Counted from the stretch's first letter, positions 50,153 through 59,253 are shown. The stretch is 64,000 nucleotides of DNA from an uncultured Prevotella sp. (GCA_900320905.1 ONTZ01000012.1:18211-82210), one strand, 5' to 3'. Translations and numbers: made by a program. The notes: generated from the sequence alone by a model not told the origin.

Positions 50153-52405
50153 ATGTTTTTTGTAAGAGCCTTAACTGCTACATTATTGAGCATCACGACT
50201 GCCACAATTGTAGTGGCTCAGGATGCTGTTGCCGATAGTGTCGTCAGCAGTTCAGGCGACAGCAACAGAAATGTGCTGATGAATGCGGCTTCTGTCTCGC
50301 AACCACGCCAGATATCCTTGGGTCTGCCCATCTCTGGCCACGCCTATCTCTACGAAGACGGTCTGCCTGTATCCTACTATAATTATCAGATCTATCCCTA
50401 CAAATCGTGGCATAGTGGTGTCAGTCATGAGTCCGTACGGACGACTGGCCCCCAGGATATGGCTCTGAAATATGGTGTCATCACCTACAGCGTAGACAGT
50501 TATTCCAAATTGGCTGGCGACACCTTCGAGGGTAAGGTCAATTACACCTTTAATCACTTTGGCCGTCACGCAGTGGATGCGAATGTCTCAACACCTGTCG
50601 GAAAAGGATGGGGCCTCAGCATAAGCACCTATCATAACATGGATCCGGGCAGCAACCACCTCGACATGGCATCCCTACAGGAGAGCATTCACTTCTACAA
50701 GGCTGCCGTCTCAAAAACCTGGAACGATGGCAGGGGCAAGGCGGGCCTCGTCTACCAGTATTCGCATAACAAGGAAATCATCGAAAATTATGGTCCCTTT
50801 ATCTTCGTAGGCGATGGTAGCGTCAAGGAGTACGACGGTTTTAAGTTAGGCATTGACCAATACCGTCCGGCCAACAAGATGGTGAAATACTTAGATGTGG
50901 CGACAGGGCGGATAACGGAACAGGATATTAACGATGCAAACATCAATCAGATTCACAATGTGAATTTCCTGCTGAACTACCACTGGGACAACGGTCTGCG
51001 ACTGGCTTTTCACAGTAAGTTCAAGCATGGCCACTCGTTCCGTGCCAACCCCAATATGATGGGCGTAAGCGAGGCCACTGCAGAAAGCGGATACACCTAC
51101 GAGGATGGTACCATCTATACAGGAAAGGTACAGACACGCCGCATGTTGCATTTCGACGGCTTCGAACATTCCTGGATGACCAATGCCGAACTGACGGGCA
51201 AGTCCAAAGACCACCGACACAGTTGGCGCGCAGAGGTAGACTACTGGCTCAACGCCGGAGGCACGGAAACCTCCATGTATCTTTATGGCCACGAGGCGAA
51301 GAAAGACCCGAAACTATTATTGCTCAACGGCCACGAGGGCTATTCCTACAACTCCTACGCCGAGTATTACGACGGACACGAGCATAAACTGTTCGGTCTG
51401 GCTTCCGACGAGTGGAACATCTCCAACCGTCTGTGGCTCTATGGAGGAATCAGGTTAGAATATCTGAATGTGCGGGGCTGGGCCGCCAACGAGCCTTATA
51501 AGGGCAATGCCCGACATGCGGGTTTCAGCCTGACGGATCAGGGTGTCGAGAAGAATCATTTCAACAACAACCATTTCAACTACGCCTTCATCGGCAGTGT
51601 CCGCTATGCATTACTTCCTGGATTCGGCTTGCAGGCCGAATTCTCCTCCGCCACCATCCATTCGCAGTTGTTCCACTACGGCACTTATAACTATCCCACG
51701 CAAGAGAGCATGCCCACGAACTATTTCCGTGGCGGCATCTATTGGAAAAATAAATGGATAGACCTTACCTCGCAGATGACCTACATCAGCATGAAAAACT
51801 CACAGGAGCGTCCTAACTTCAGTCATGTGCTGACAAAAGATGTTGGCGATATGAAGGCAGGCATGAGCGAGTCGTTCACTACGCCGTTCTTCTACGATAT
51901 GGCAACACTCGGATGGCTCACCGACGCGATGATTACCCCCATCGACGGTCTGAACATCCACGTGATGTTCACCATACGCGACCCGAGGTATAAGAACTTC
52001 AAAATCACCCCCACCTTCAGCGACGGTGTGACGGAGGAGTACGACTTCACAGACAAGACCATCACGGCCCTCTCGAAGACGGAGTTAGAGATTGAGCCTT
52101 CCTACCGTTTCGGCAACTGGCGCGTGTGGCTGAGTGCCAGGTATTTCAGCAGGCAATACATCAACAAGACCAATTCGCTCTATTTCAATGGACGTTGGGA
52201 AACTTTCGGGGGTGTGGATTTCAAACTGAACCGCTATCTGAGTTTCTCGGCAAGTGTGGTGAACATCCTCAACCAGAAAGGTGCCAGTGGCACCATTCCT
52301 GCCGCCGACCTAATCACGGATCCCTCACGTTATAAAGACTATGTGATGTCAGGAACGTTTATCCGTCCCTTCACCTTTGAGTTCACCACCAAACTAAGTT
52401 ATTGA
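50153..52405 (+). CDS. TonB-dependent receptor-like outer-membrane protein
   Basis: 750 residues. Signal peptide to about IVVAQ (23). No carboxypeptidase-like N-terminal domain; it starts with a short plug (ISLGLPISGHAYLYEDGLPVSYYNYQIYP) and continues as a barrel with strands such as GRHAVDANVSTPVGKGWGLSIS and the terminal RPFTFEFTTKLSY. The gene lies 28 nt after the HerA-like gene and 1 nt from the convergent PPTase stop. The ligand is unknown. The plug lacks the usual VEVLRGP motif, so it may be a diverged receptor that does not depend on TonB in the usual way. Confidence 0.75.
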   Translation: MFFVRALTATLLSITTATIVVAQDAVADSVVSSSGDSNRNVLMNAASVSQPRQISLGLPISGHAYLYEDGLPVSYYNYQIYPYKSWHSGVSHESVRTTGPQDMALKYGVITYSVDSYSKLAGDTFEGKVNYTFNHFGRHAVDANVSTPVGKGWGLSISTYHNMDPGSNHLDMASLQESIHFYKAAVSKTWNDGRGKAGLVYQYSHNKEIIENYGPFIFVGDGSVKEYDGFKLGIDQYRPANKMVKYLDVATGRITEQDINDANINQIHNVNFLLNYHWDNGLRLAFHSKFKHGHSFRANPNMMGVSEATAESGYTYEDGTIYTGKVQTRRMLHFDGFEHSWMTNAELTGKSKDHRHSWRAEVDYWLNAGGTETSMYLYGHEAKKDPKLLLLNGHEGYSYNSYAEYYDGHEHKLFGLASDEWNISNRLWLYGGIRLEYLNVRGWAANEPYKGNARHAGFSLTDQGVEKNHFNNNHFNYAFIGSVRYALLPGFGLQAEFSSATIHSQLFHYGTYNYPTQESMPTNYFRGGIYWKNKWIDLTSQMTYISMKNSQERPNFSHVLTKDVGDMKAGMSESFTTPFFYDMATLGWLTDAMITPIDGLNIHVMFTIRDPRYKNFKITPTFSDGVTEEYDFTDKTITALSKTELEIEPSYRFGNWRVWLSARYFSRQYINKTNSLYFNGRWETFGGVDFKLNRYLSFSASVVNILNQKGASGTIPAADLITDPSRYKDYVMSGTFIRPFTFEFTTKLSY

Positions 52406-52406
52406 T

Positions 52407-52961
52407 TCATTCGCACACCGTATAGATATACTGCTGTCTGTCGACGGTGGTATATTGATATGCAGTTGCGTCTATCACGTTTTTCATATCGTTGCTGATA
52501 CCCGTACCAACAAGTTTCATCGTGGCTTCCTTCATTGTCCAGAGACGGATAAAGGCAGAGGCAGGATTCTCCGCAGACTCTATCTCACGAATTTCAGCAT
52601 CGTTCATGGTGTAACGGACGATTGACTCTCTGTATTCGCGTATCGACTCCACATCGATGCCTACGGGGTGGTCGCTTATAGCACAAACTGCCGCATTCTT
52701 GCAATGGCTCAGATTGAAAAAGATTTCCGGATGGCCCGCGATAGAAGGCTTGCCGTGCTCGTTGTATTCAAAGATGGGATTCTCCGTGATGTCGTATGTC
52801 TCACGCAGTCCCTGTTTCAACAACCGATAGGCAAGCACACAGAGCCGCTGCCCCAGTTCGTATCTGAAACGGAGTGCCTGTTCCCGCCGCTGCGCCGATA
52901 TTTCTCCCAGCGCCGCTTCGAGATCAAACTCCCAGATTTCCTCACTCACCAATACCTTCAT
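52407..52961 (-). CDS. 4'-phosphopantetheinyl transferase (Sfp type)
   Basis: 184 residues. It loads phosphopantetheine from CoA on carrier proteins. Sfp signatures: FNLSHC (82-87), GIDVE (101-105) with the Mg-binding Asp, and WTMKEATMKL (141-150) with the catalytic Glu/Lys. No biosynthetic cluster is nearby, so the target could be the general ACP. ATG 52961 is used rather than the adjacent GTG; the start is fused to the heptamer array that separates it from the rmuC stop. Confidence 0.92.
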   Translation of the reverse strand: MKVLVSEEIWEFDLEAALGEISAQRREQALRFRYELGQRLCVLAYRLLKQGLRETYDITENPIFEYNEHGKPSIAGHPEIFFNLSHCKNAAVCAISDHPVGIDVESIREYRESIVRYTMNDAEIREIESAENPASAFIRLWTMKEATMKLVGTGISNDMKNVIDATAYQYTTVDRQQYIYTVCE

Positions 52962-52988
52962 CACTTTTCACTTCTCACTTCTACTCTA
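52961..52988 (-). repeat. Heptamer-period array (TCACTTC type) between rmuC and the PPTase gene
   Basis: Four 7-nt units: TCACTTT, TCACTTC, TCACTTC, TACTCTA; 28 bp. It contains the rmuC TAG stop (52981-52983) at one end and reaches the PPTase ATG at the other. On the coding strand TGA occurs every 7 nt. Confidence 0.9.
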
Positions 52989-54285
52989 TCCCCACATCCG
53001 GCATGGGAATTTTCCGATTTGCATTCTCCTTCGCACCGAGATCCACGAGTTCGCGACCTTTCTGCACCACGCTCTGCCGACCCGTTATCAGTTTATTGTT
53101 CGTGCTGTCGTATGCCTCCTGCACCTTATGCAATTTCTCGCCCAGATCGTTATACCGCTGGATAAAATCCCCCAAGCGATCCAGCAACTGCTCTGCAAGT
53201 CCGAACACCTTCTGCTGGTTCTCTGCCTGCTGGTTCTGCACCCAGGCGATATGAATCATGTGAAGAATACCCAAGAGGTTCTGCTCACCAGTCACGAACA
53301 CCTTCTTCTCGAATGCCTCGCGCCAGAGTGTCGGATCATTCGCCAGAGCCAACTGCAACGATGACTCGAAAGGCACGAACATAATCACAAAATCCACTGC
53401 ATCGCGTCCGTTCTTGATGTACTTTGAATAGTCTTTGCGGGCTAGTTCATTCACATGCTGACGGACACTTTTGATATGATCCTGCAGATAACGTTCCTTC
53501 TCCTCGGGGGTTTCGGCGTTCACGTATTTCTCATAGGCAACCAGCGACACCTTCGAGTCAACGATGGCATCCTGGCCCTGCGGATAGTGCAGGATGACAT
53601 CTGGCTGCATCTCGCGTCCCGTCTCATCATTCTTCAACGGACGGCCCAACTCGTCACGAAGCCTGGCCTGCACCTCGTAGTGGATACCCTCCGTCAGCCC
53701 CTGAGAAGCGAGGAGGTCACCCAGGATAATCTCACCCATATTACCGCTCACCTTATTGTCGCGCCGCAGCACGTTCGTCAGACTGTCTGTCTTCTCTCCC
53801 AACTGCTTCGTCTGCTGCATCATCTGCAACATCTGTTCACGGAACGAGGCCGAGTGGGCGGCACTCTCTTTCTGTGTATCGTTGATGGCTTTCTGCATAT
53901 TGGTAATAGCCTCCTTCAAGGGTTGGGTGATACCCGTCATGGCCTCGGTATTCTGCTCCTTCAGTTTCGAGGCACTGGTCTCTAGAAGTTGTTGTGCCAT
54001 ATTTTTAAAGCGCTCCTCGTGCCGTTTCAGTTCCTCGTCCATCTGCTGGCGTACCAATTCCAGTTCCCTGCCCTGCGATTCCGATTTGGCATGGAGATCC
54101 TTGTTCTCGGCCTCCAAATGCTGCACCCGACTGTTGGCAGCATTGAGCAGTTCTGAACGCATGGAGAGTTCGATATCCTTCTTTCCTCCCTCTATGCGGA
54201 GTGTATCCATCTTGCGGTCCATCAGCAAATAGAGCACCACCGCTCCCACCGCTATACCTATTATTATATATAGTACAATCATCAT
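52981..54285 (-). CDS. rmuC: DNA recombination protein RmuC
   Basis: 434 residues. N-terminal membrane helix (IVLYIIIGIAVGAVVLYLLM), a long coiled coil (about 30-170) and the RmuC nuclease-like domain with GNMGEIILGDLLASQGL, QPDVILHYPQGQDAIVDSKVSLVAYEKY (conserved Asp and Lys of a PD-(D/E)xK fold) and VDFVIMFVPFESSLQLAL. RmuC limits inversion between short inverted repeats, notable in a genome with many repeat arrays. ATG 54285 or 54282 is the start; a TACTTTTG -7 box (54305-54312) is upstream. Confidence 0.94.
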   Translation of the reverse strand: MMIVLYIIIGIAVGAVVLYLLMDRKMDTLRIEGGKKDIELSMRSELLNAANSRVQHLEAENKDLHAKSESQGRELELVRQQMDEELKRHEERFKNMAQQLLETSASKLKEQNTEAMTGITQPLKEAITNMQKAINDTQKESAAHSASFREQMLQMMQQTKQLGEKTDSLTNVLRRDNKVSGNMGEIILGDLLASQGLTEGIHYEVQARLRDELGRPLKNDETGREMQPDVILHYPQGQDAIVDSKVSLVAYEKYVNAETPEEKERYLQDHIKSVRQHVNELARKDYSKYIKNGRDAVDFVIMFVPFESSLQLALANDPTLWREAFEKKVFVTGEQNLLGILHMIHIAWVQNQQAENQQKVFGLAEQLLDRLGDFIQRYNDLGEKLHKVQEAYDSTNNKLITGRQSVVQKGRELVDLGAKENANRKIPMPDVGIE

Positions 54286-54407
54286 CTTTGCTATTATTTT
54301 TCTGCAAAAGTACATAAAAAAACACGGATTTTAAAGATTCTAAGGAGTGTTTTTCAGAAAAAACGCTAAAAATTCCATCTAATCCATATAATCCTTGTTT
54401 TTTTTAG

Positions 54408-54415
54408 TATCTTTG
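54408..54415 (+). promoter_or_regulatory. -7 box (TATCTTTG) for the DUF4332 gene
   Basis: TATCTTTG, 44 nt upstream of the ATG; an octamer array (54423-54454) makes up most of the leader. Confidence 0.65.
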
Positions 54416-54422
54416 CAACAGA

Positions 54423-54454
54423 AAACTTATAAACTCACAAACTTTTAAACTCAA
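54423..54454 (+). repeat. Octamer-period array in the DUF4332 leader
   Basis: Four 8-nt units: AAACTTAT, AAACTCAC, AAACTTTT, AAACTCAA; exactly 32 bp between the -7 box and ATG 54460. Confidence 0.9.
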
Positions 54455-54459
54455 CAATT

Positions 54460-54867
54460 ATGGATTACAAGATTATCGACATCGAAGGTGTAGGCGACGT
54501 TTATGCAGAGAAACTGGTTGCCGCAGGTATCAACAAAGTGAGCGAACTGCTCGAGAAGTGTGCTGCCCCCAAGGGCCGCAAGGAACTGGCTGAGGCCACT
54601 GGCATCAGCGAGAAACTGATCCTCCGCTGGACCAACCATGCCGACCTGTTCCGTATCAACGGCGTAGGTCCTCAGTTCTCTGAGTTGCTCGAGAAGGCTG
54701 GTGTTGACACCGTCAAGGAGTTCCGTCATCGTGTGGCTGAGAACCTGCAGCCTAAACTGGAAGAGATCAATGCCGAGTTCCACATCTGTGGCCGTGTACC
54801 CGCCGTCAGCGAGGTACAGAAGATGATTGACCAGGCCAAGGAACTAGAGCCGAAGATGACTTATTAA
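54460..54867 (+). CDS. DUF4332 (helix-hairpin-helix type) protein
   Basis: 135 residues with two helix-hairpin-helix-like motifs: IEGVGDVYAEKLVAAGINKVSELLEKC at the start and INGVGPQFSELLEKAGVDTVKEFRHR in the middle, as in DUF4332 proteins. HhH pairs bind DNA non-specifically, so a nucleoid or repair role is possible but not shown. No signal peptide. The gene stands alone, with promoter, octamer-array leader and a strong terminator. Confidence 0.88.
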   Translation: MDYKIIDIEGVGDVYAEKLVAAGINKVSELLEKCAAPKGRKELAEATGISEKLILRWTNHADLFRINGVGPQFSELLEKAGVDTVKEFRHRVAENLQPKLEEINAEFHICGRVPAVSEVQKMIDQAKELEPKMTY

Positions 54868-54889
54868 TCGTCGACAAGCGACAAACAAA

Positions 54890-54924
54890 GCGGGTATCCT
54901 CAGTTGGAGGGTATCCGCATTTTT
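54890..54924 (+). terminator. Intrinsic terminator of the DUF4332 gene
   Basis: 12-bp stem GCGGGTATCCTC/GAGGGTATCCGC with two G-T pairs, loop AGTTG, then ATTTTT. Confidence 0.9.
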
Positions 54925-54938
54925 AACAACGACCATTT

Positions 54939-56261
54939 ATGAAAAAACTCATTCTATCCATCAGTATCGTGGCCGCAGTCTTAATATCCTGCAGGCCGGC
55001 ACAAGAGCAAGTGGCATTCAAGATGCCAGCAGTAGACGACATCGCCATGTATCAGGTCAATCCCCGTGTGTTTGCGCCTGAGAATTCCCTGAATGCCGTG
55101 GCAGCACGCATCGACTCCATCAGCGATCTGGGTGTCAACATGATGTGGGTGATGCCCATCTATCCCATCGGCATCGAGAAGGGCAAGAACTCTCCTTACT
55201 GTATCCGCGACTACAAGGCCATCGCCCCTGAATTTGGTACCATCGACGACTTCAAGAACCTTGCCAAAGTCTGTCATGAACACGGCATGGGTATCATCCT
55301 CGACTGGGTGGCCAACCATACGGCATGGGATCACCCCTGGGTAAAGGAACATCCTGACTGGTACACCCACGACGAGAAGGCCGACACGATCATCCATCCG
55401 CGCCCCTGGGACTGGTTCGACGTGGCTGACCTGAACTATGACAACAAGGACATGCGTGCCGCCATGATCGACGCCATGAAGTACTGGATTGTTGACGTTG
55501 GTATCGACGGCTTCCGCTGCGACGTGGCCGACGGTGTACCAGCCGACTTCTGGAAGGATGCCATCGAGCAGTTGCGAAAGGCTGCTGCCCCACGTAGGAT
55601 CGTGATGCTGGCAGAGGGCAAGAACCTTGACAACTTTACCGTCGGGGGCTTCGACATGAACTATGGCTGGGACTATAAGGACGGCCTGGTGAAGGTATTC
55701 AAGGGTGCTCCCGCCCAGGACCTCATCAATGCTGACATGTTGGAATACCACGATCTGCCTGCGGGCAAGGTGAAGTTGCGCTTCACCACCAACCATGACC
55801 ACTCTACGGAGGTGACTCCCTGTGTGGAGTTCACTAACGACCGTGGGGCTATGGCGGCTTACGTAGCCAGTATCTTCCCCCACGGCGGAGCCCTTATCTA
55901 CGGTTCGCAGGAAGTAGGCTATCCCGAGCCCATCAACTTCTTCAAATATGTACCTGTCGACTGGACGGCCAAACCTGAGATCTACCAGGAATACAAGAAA
56001 CTGATAGAAATCTATAACAAGCATTCCGCTCTGCGTAAAGGCACGATCAAGTCGTGGCCGGACAAGGATGTGTTTATCTTTGAGAAGCATGACAAGAAGG
56101 AGACGATTCTCGTGGTAGTCAATGTACGCAACAAGGCAAAGACCATGCAGGTACCTGACCACTGGAAGGGGCGCAAGGCCAAGGATCTCATGACGGAGAA
56201 GGAATACCAACTCGATGCCTCACTCCCCCTCGAGCCGTTCCAGTATCTGATCCTGAAGTAG
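54939..56261 (+). CDS. GH13 alpha-amylase family lipoprotein
   Basis: 440 residues. Lipobox VLISC with Cys18, so it is membrane-anchored. The GH13 barrel shows all family regions: region I DWVANHTAWDHPW (about 122-134), nucleophile Asp195 in GFRCDVAD, acid/base Glu226 in MLAEGKN, and transition-state Asp287 in TTNHDHS. It is short for an amylase and has a compact C-terminal beta-domain. Substrate is an alpha-glucan; no SusCD genes are near. A bidirectional terminator separates it from nadB. Confidence 0.93.
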   Translation: MKKLILSISIVAAVLISCRPAQEQVAFKMPAVDDIAMYQVNPRVFAPENSLNAVAARIDSISDLGVNMMWVMPIYPIGIEKGKNSPYCIRDYKAIAPEFGTIDDFKNLAKVCHEHGMGIILDWVANHTAWDHPWVKEHPDWYTHDEKADTIIHPRPWDWFDVADLNYDNKDMRAAMIDAMKYWIVDVGIDGFRCDVADGVPADFWKDAIEQLRKAAAPRRIVMLAEGKNLDNFTVGGFDMNYGWDYKDGLVKVFKGAPAQDLINADMLEYHDLPAGKVKLRFTTNHDHSTEVTPCVEFTNDRGAMAAYVASIFPHGGALIYGSQEVGYPEPINFFKYVPVDWTAKPEIYQEYKKLIEIYNKHSALRKGTIKSWPDKDVFIFEKHDKKETILVVVNVRNKAKTMQVPDHWKGRKAKDLMTEKEYQLDASLPLEPFQYLILK

Positions 56262-56271
56262 ATTCGAATGA

Positions 56272-56303
56272 ATAAAGCCTCACTGCTTGGTGAGGCTTTA
56301 TTT
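56272..56303. terminator. Bidirectional terminator between the GH13 gene and nadB
   Basis: 12-bp stem ATAAAGCCTCAC/GTGAGGCTTTAT with a 6-nt loop, T-rich after it on the plus strand; it overlaps the nadB stop region and can serve both convergent genes. Confidence 0.88.
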
Positions 56304-57889
56304 TATTTGTCGTAGGCGTGCACCGGGTAGTCGATGGTGTAGTGCAGTCCGCGGCACTCCTTGCGCTCCAGGGCCCAGCGGGTGATGAGATAGCCCACGT
56401 TGATCATATTGCGCAGTTCGCAGATATCCTTCGAAGCCTTCACGCGCTTAAAGAGGCGCTCCGTCTCTTCGTAGAGCATATCGAGACGGTCCCACGCACG
56501 GTGCAGACGGAGATCGGAGCGGACAATACCTACATAGTTGGCCATGATCTGATTGACCTCACGGACACTCTGCGTAATCAGCACCTTCTCCTCATTCGTC
56601 ATCGTCCCCTCGTCGTTCCACTCGGGCACTTTCTCATTATAGTCATAGAGATCCACGTGCTGCAGCGAGTCCTTGGCAGCAGCATCGGCATAGACCACCG
56701 CCTCAATGAGCGAGTTGGAGGCCAGGCGGTTACCGCCATGCAGTCCCGTGCAGGAGCATTCGCCGAGGGCATAGAGCCGCTCGATGCTCGACTGTCCGTT
56801 GAGGTCTACCTTGATACCGCCGCACATATAGTGAGCCGCAGGGCGCACAGGGATATAGTCGGTGGTGATGTCAACACCCATCGAGAGACATTTCTGGTAG
56901 ATGTTAGGGAAGTGGTGGCGCGTCTCCTCAGGATCCTTGTGCGTCACATCGAGACAGACATGGTCGATACCGTGAATCTTCATCTCCTTGTCGATTGCTC
57001 GGGCCACGATGTCACGAGGCGCCAACGAGAGGCGCTCGTCGTACTTCTGCATAAACTCCTCGCCGTTGGGCAGTTTTAGGATGCCGCCATAGCCACGCAT
57101 CGCCTCGGTGATGAGATAGGCGGGATGCGTCTCCTTCGGATTGTGCAGCACCGTGGGATGGAACTGCACGAACTCCATGTCGGCCACCGTACCCTTGGCA
57201 CGATACACCATTGCGATGCCGTCGCCCGTGGCGATTACGGGATTCGAGGTGGTCAGATAGACAGCCCCGCAGCCGCCCGTACACATCACCGTCACCTTAC
57301 TTAAATAAGTATCCACCTTCTCCGTGACAGGATTCAGCACGTATGCCCCGTAGCACTGGATATGAGGCGAGCGGCGGGTGACGCGGACACCCAGATGGTG
57401 CTGCGTGATGATCTCCACGGCAAAGTGATTTTCCTTCACCTCGATATCGGGATTGTTACGCACAGCCTCCATCAGCCCGCGCTGTATCTCGGCTCCCGTA
57501 TCGTCGGCATGGTGCAGGATACGGAACTCCGAGTGCCCGCCCTCCCGGTGCAGGTCGAAGGTGCCGTCATCCTTCTTGTCGAAATTCACGCCCCAGTTCA
57601 CGAGTTCCTGAATCTGTTCGGGAGCCTTCGTAACCACCTGCTCTACAGCGGCAGGGTCGCTGATATAGTCGCCCGCAATCATCGTGTCCTCGATATGCTT
57701 GTCGAAGTTATCGACGGCGAGATTTGTCACTGATGCGACACCACCCTGGGCAAACGACGTGTTGGCCTCATCGAGCGACGTCTTGCAGATCATACACACC
57801 TTGCCCTTCTTGGCTCTCGCCACCTTCAGGGCATAACTCATACCGGCCACACCGGCACCGATAATCAGAAAGTCGTACTTGTAAACCAT
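56303..57889 (-). CDS. nadB: L-aspartate oxidase
   Basis: 528 residues. It oxidises L-aspartate to iminoaspartate with FAD, the first step of NAD synthesis. FAD-binding GAGVAGMSYAL near the start, TSFAQGGVAS, HREGGHSEFRILHHADDTGAEI (active-site His and Arg), and the C-terminal helical domain with LHGGNRLASNSLIEAVVYA. Start ATG 57889 (MVYKYDFLIIGAG); an 11-codon extension is not supported. A TATCTTTG -7 box is at 57912-57919. No nadA or nadC follows, so the pathway genes are dispersed. Confidence 0.95.
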   Translation of the reverse strand: MVYKYDFLIIGAGVAGMSYALKVARAKKGKVCMICKTSLDEANTSFAQGGVASVTNLAVDNFDKHIEDTMIAGDYISDPAAVEQVVTKAPEQIQELVNWGVNFDKKDDGTFDLHREGGHSEFRILHHADDTGAEIQRGLMEAVRNNPDIEVKENHFAVEIITQHHLGVRVTRRSPHIQCYGAYVLNPVTEKVDTYLSKVTVMCTGGCGAVYLTTSNPVIATGDGIAMVYRAKGTVADMEFVQFHPTVLHNPKETHPAYLITEAMRGYGGILKLPNGEEFMQKYDERLSLAPRDIVARAIDKEMKIHGIDHVCLDVTHKDPEETRHHFPNIYQKCLSMGVDITTDYIPVRPAAHYMCGGIKVDLNGQSSIERLYALGECSCTGLHGGNRLASNSLIEAVVYADAAAKDSLQHVDLYDYNEKVPEWNDEGTMTNEEKVLITQSVREVNQIMANYVGIVRSDLRLHRAWDRLDMLYEETERLFKRVKASKDICELRNMINVGYLITRWALERKECRGLHYTIDYPVHAYDK

Positions 57890-57961
57890 AATCGAAATCA
57901 ATAATCTGCTGCAAAGATACAAAAAAAGCCACAGATTACACAGATTATCGCAGATAATTTG

Positions 57962-57969
57962 TACTTTTG
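57962..57969 (+). promoter_or_regulatory. -7 box (TACTTTTG) for the PBP4-type gene
   Basis: TACTTTTG only 9 nt before the ATG at 57979. The expected transcription start is almost at the start codon, so the mRNA should be nearly leaderless. Confidence 0.65.
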
Positions 57970-57978
57970 CAGTGGAAT

Positions 57979-59253
57979 ATGAAAAAAGTACTGATTATTA
58001 TAGGCTATTTGTGCCTCCTCACCGGATTAAAGGCACAAACAGAACCACAAGAGGTAGGCAACTACAAGGTAGCCTTTCTGGAACCCGTTGACACTTGTCA
58101 GGAGACAGGAGTCAGGAGTCAGGAGTCAGAAGATTCCCTGAGTCTTCCCTGGCCGGAGAATATCATTGTCAGACTCGACAAACTGTTGGACGAGCCACTC
58201 CTCAAGAAATCACAAGTCGGACTGATGGTCTATGACCTCACTGCCGACACCATCATCTTCCGCTATGGCGAGCGCCAGACCATGCGCCCCGCCTCCGTCA
58301 TGAAACTGGTAACGGCAATCACAGCCCTCGACAAGTTGGGCAGCAACTACCAGTTCCGTACCTCTTTATATTATACGGGCCAGTTAATCGGCAATGTGCT
58401 CAATGGCGACCTTTACTGCGTGGGCGGCATGGATCCCCGTTTCAACAACGACGATATGAATGCCTTCGTAGAACGTGTCCTCGGCATGGGGGTTGACACC
58501 ATCAGAGGCCGTATCATCGGCGACTACTCCATGAAGGACGAGACACGCTTGGGTGAAGGCTGGTGCTGGGATGACGACAATCCCATCCTCTCGCCACTGC
58601 TCATCTCGAAGAAGGCTGATTTCCTCCGCAGTTTTGTTGACGAGATGCGCAACAGGGATATTGTGGTGGCAGACAACTTCGCCGAGGGCACACTCCCCAA
58701 TGGTGCCTATGTCGTTGGCTCCCGCTTCCACGCCTTCGACCAGATTCTGATGCAGATGCTCAAAGAGAGCGACAACCTCTATGCCGAGTCGATGTTCTAT
58801 CAGATTGCTGCCTCTGGTGGTACCAGACATGCCTCTGCTGCGAATGCAAGGACACATATCAAGAAACTCATCAGCAAGATTGGGCTCAACCCCGACAACT
58901 ATAAGATTGCCGACGGCAGCGGACTCTCGCTCTACAACTATGTGAGTCCGGAACTGATGGTGCGCCTGTTGCGCTACGCCTACCGTAATTCCGAGATTTA
59001 CAGCAGCCTGTACCCTGCCCTACCGATAGCCGGAGAGGATGGCACACTCAGCAAGCGGATGAAAGGAAAATACACCATCGGGAATGTACGCGCCAAGACT
59101 GGCACACTGACTGGGGTGTCCTCCCTGGCAGGCTATTGCCACACCGCCAACAACCATCTTCTGGCCTTCTGCATCATCAACCAAGGCGTGATGAAGAATG
59201 CCGACGGCAGAGCCTTTCAGGATGCAGTCTGCACCGCCCTCTGTCAACCATAG
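57979..59253 (+). CDS. dacB: D-alanyl-D-alanine carboxypeptidase/endopeptidase (PBP4 type)
   Basis: 424 residues. Signal peptide to about GLKAQ (20). Class C PBP that trims or cuts peptidoglycan: S-x-x-K is Ser106-Lys109 in RPASVMKLV, S-x-N in KESDNLYAE and K-T-G in RAKTGTLTGV, all intact. Residues 40-51 (CQETGVRSQESE) are encoded by a perfect 5 x 7 bp array, placed in the unstructured stretch before the catalytic domain. The start ATG is about 9 nt after the -7 box. Confidence 0.92.
   Translation: MKKVLIIIGYLCLLTGLKAQTEPQEVGNYKVAFLEPVDTCQETGVRSQESEDSLSLPWPENIIVRLDKLLDEPLLKKSQVGLMVYDLTADTIIFRYGERQTMRPASVMKLVTAITALDKLGSNYQFRTSLYYTGQLIGNVLNGDLYCVGGMDPRFNNDDMNAFVERVLGMGVDTIRGRIIGDYSMKDETRLGEGWCWDDDNPILSPLLISKKADFLRSFVDEMRNRDIVVADNFAEGTLPNGAYVVGSRFHAFDQILMQMLKESDNLYAESMFYQIAASGGTRHASAANARTHIKKLISKIGLNPDNYKIADGSGLSLYNYVSPELMVRLLRYAYRNSEIYSSLYPALPIAGEDGTLSKRMKGKYTIGNVRAKTGTLTGVSSLAGYCHTANNHLLAFCIINQGVMKNADGRAFQDAVCTALCQP
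58097..58131 (+). repeat. Heptamer-period array (GTCAGGA type) inside dacB
   Basis: Five 7-nt units: GTCAGGA, GACAGGA, GTCAGGA, GTCAGGA, GTCAGAA; exactly 35 bp, in frame within the coding region. It lacks stop triplets on the coding strand, unlike the intercistronic arrays. Confidence 0.95.

Noticed and set aside
54981-56210. 409-codon open frame on the minus strand
   Set aside because: Antisense shadow of the GH13 gene, whose catalytic residues are all present on the plus strand.
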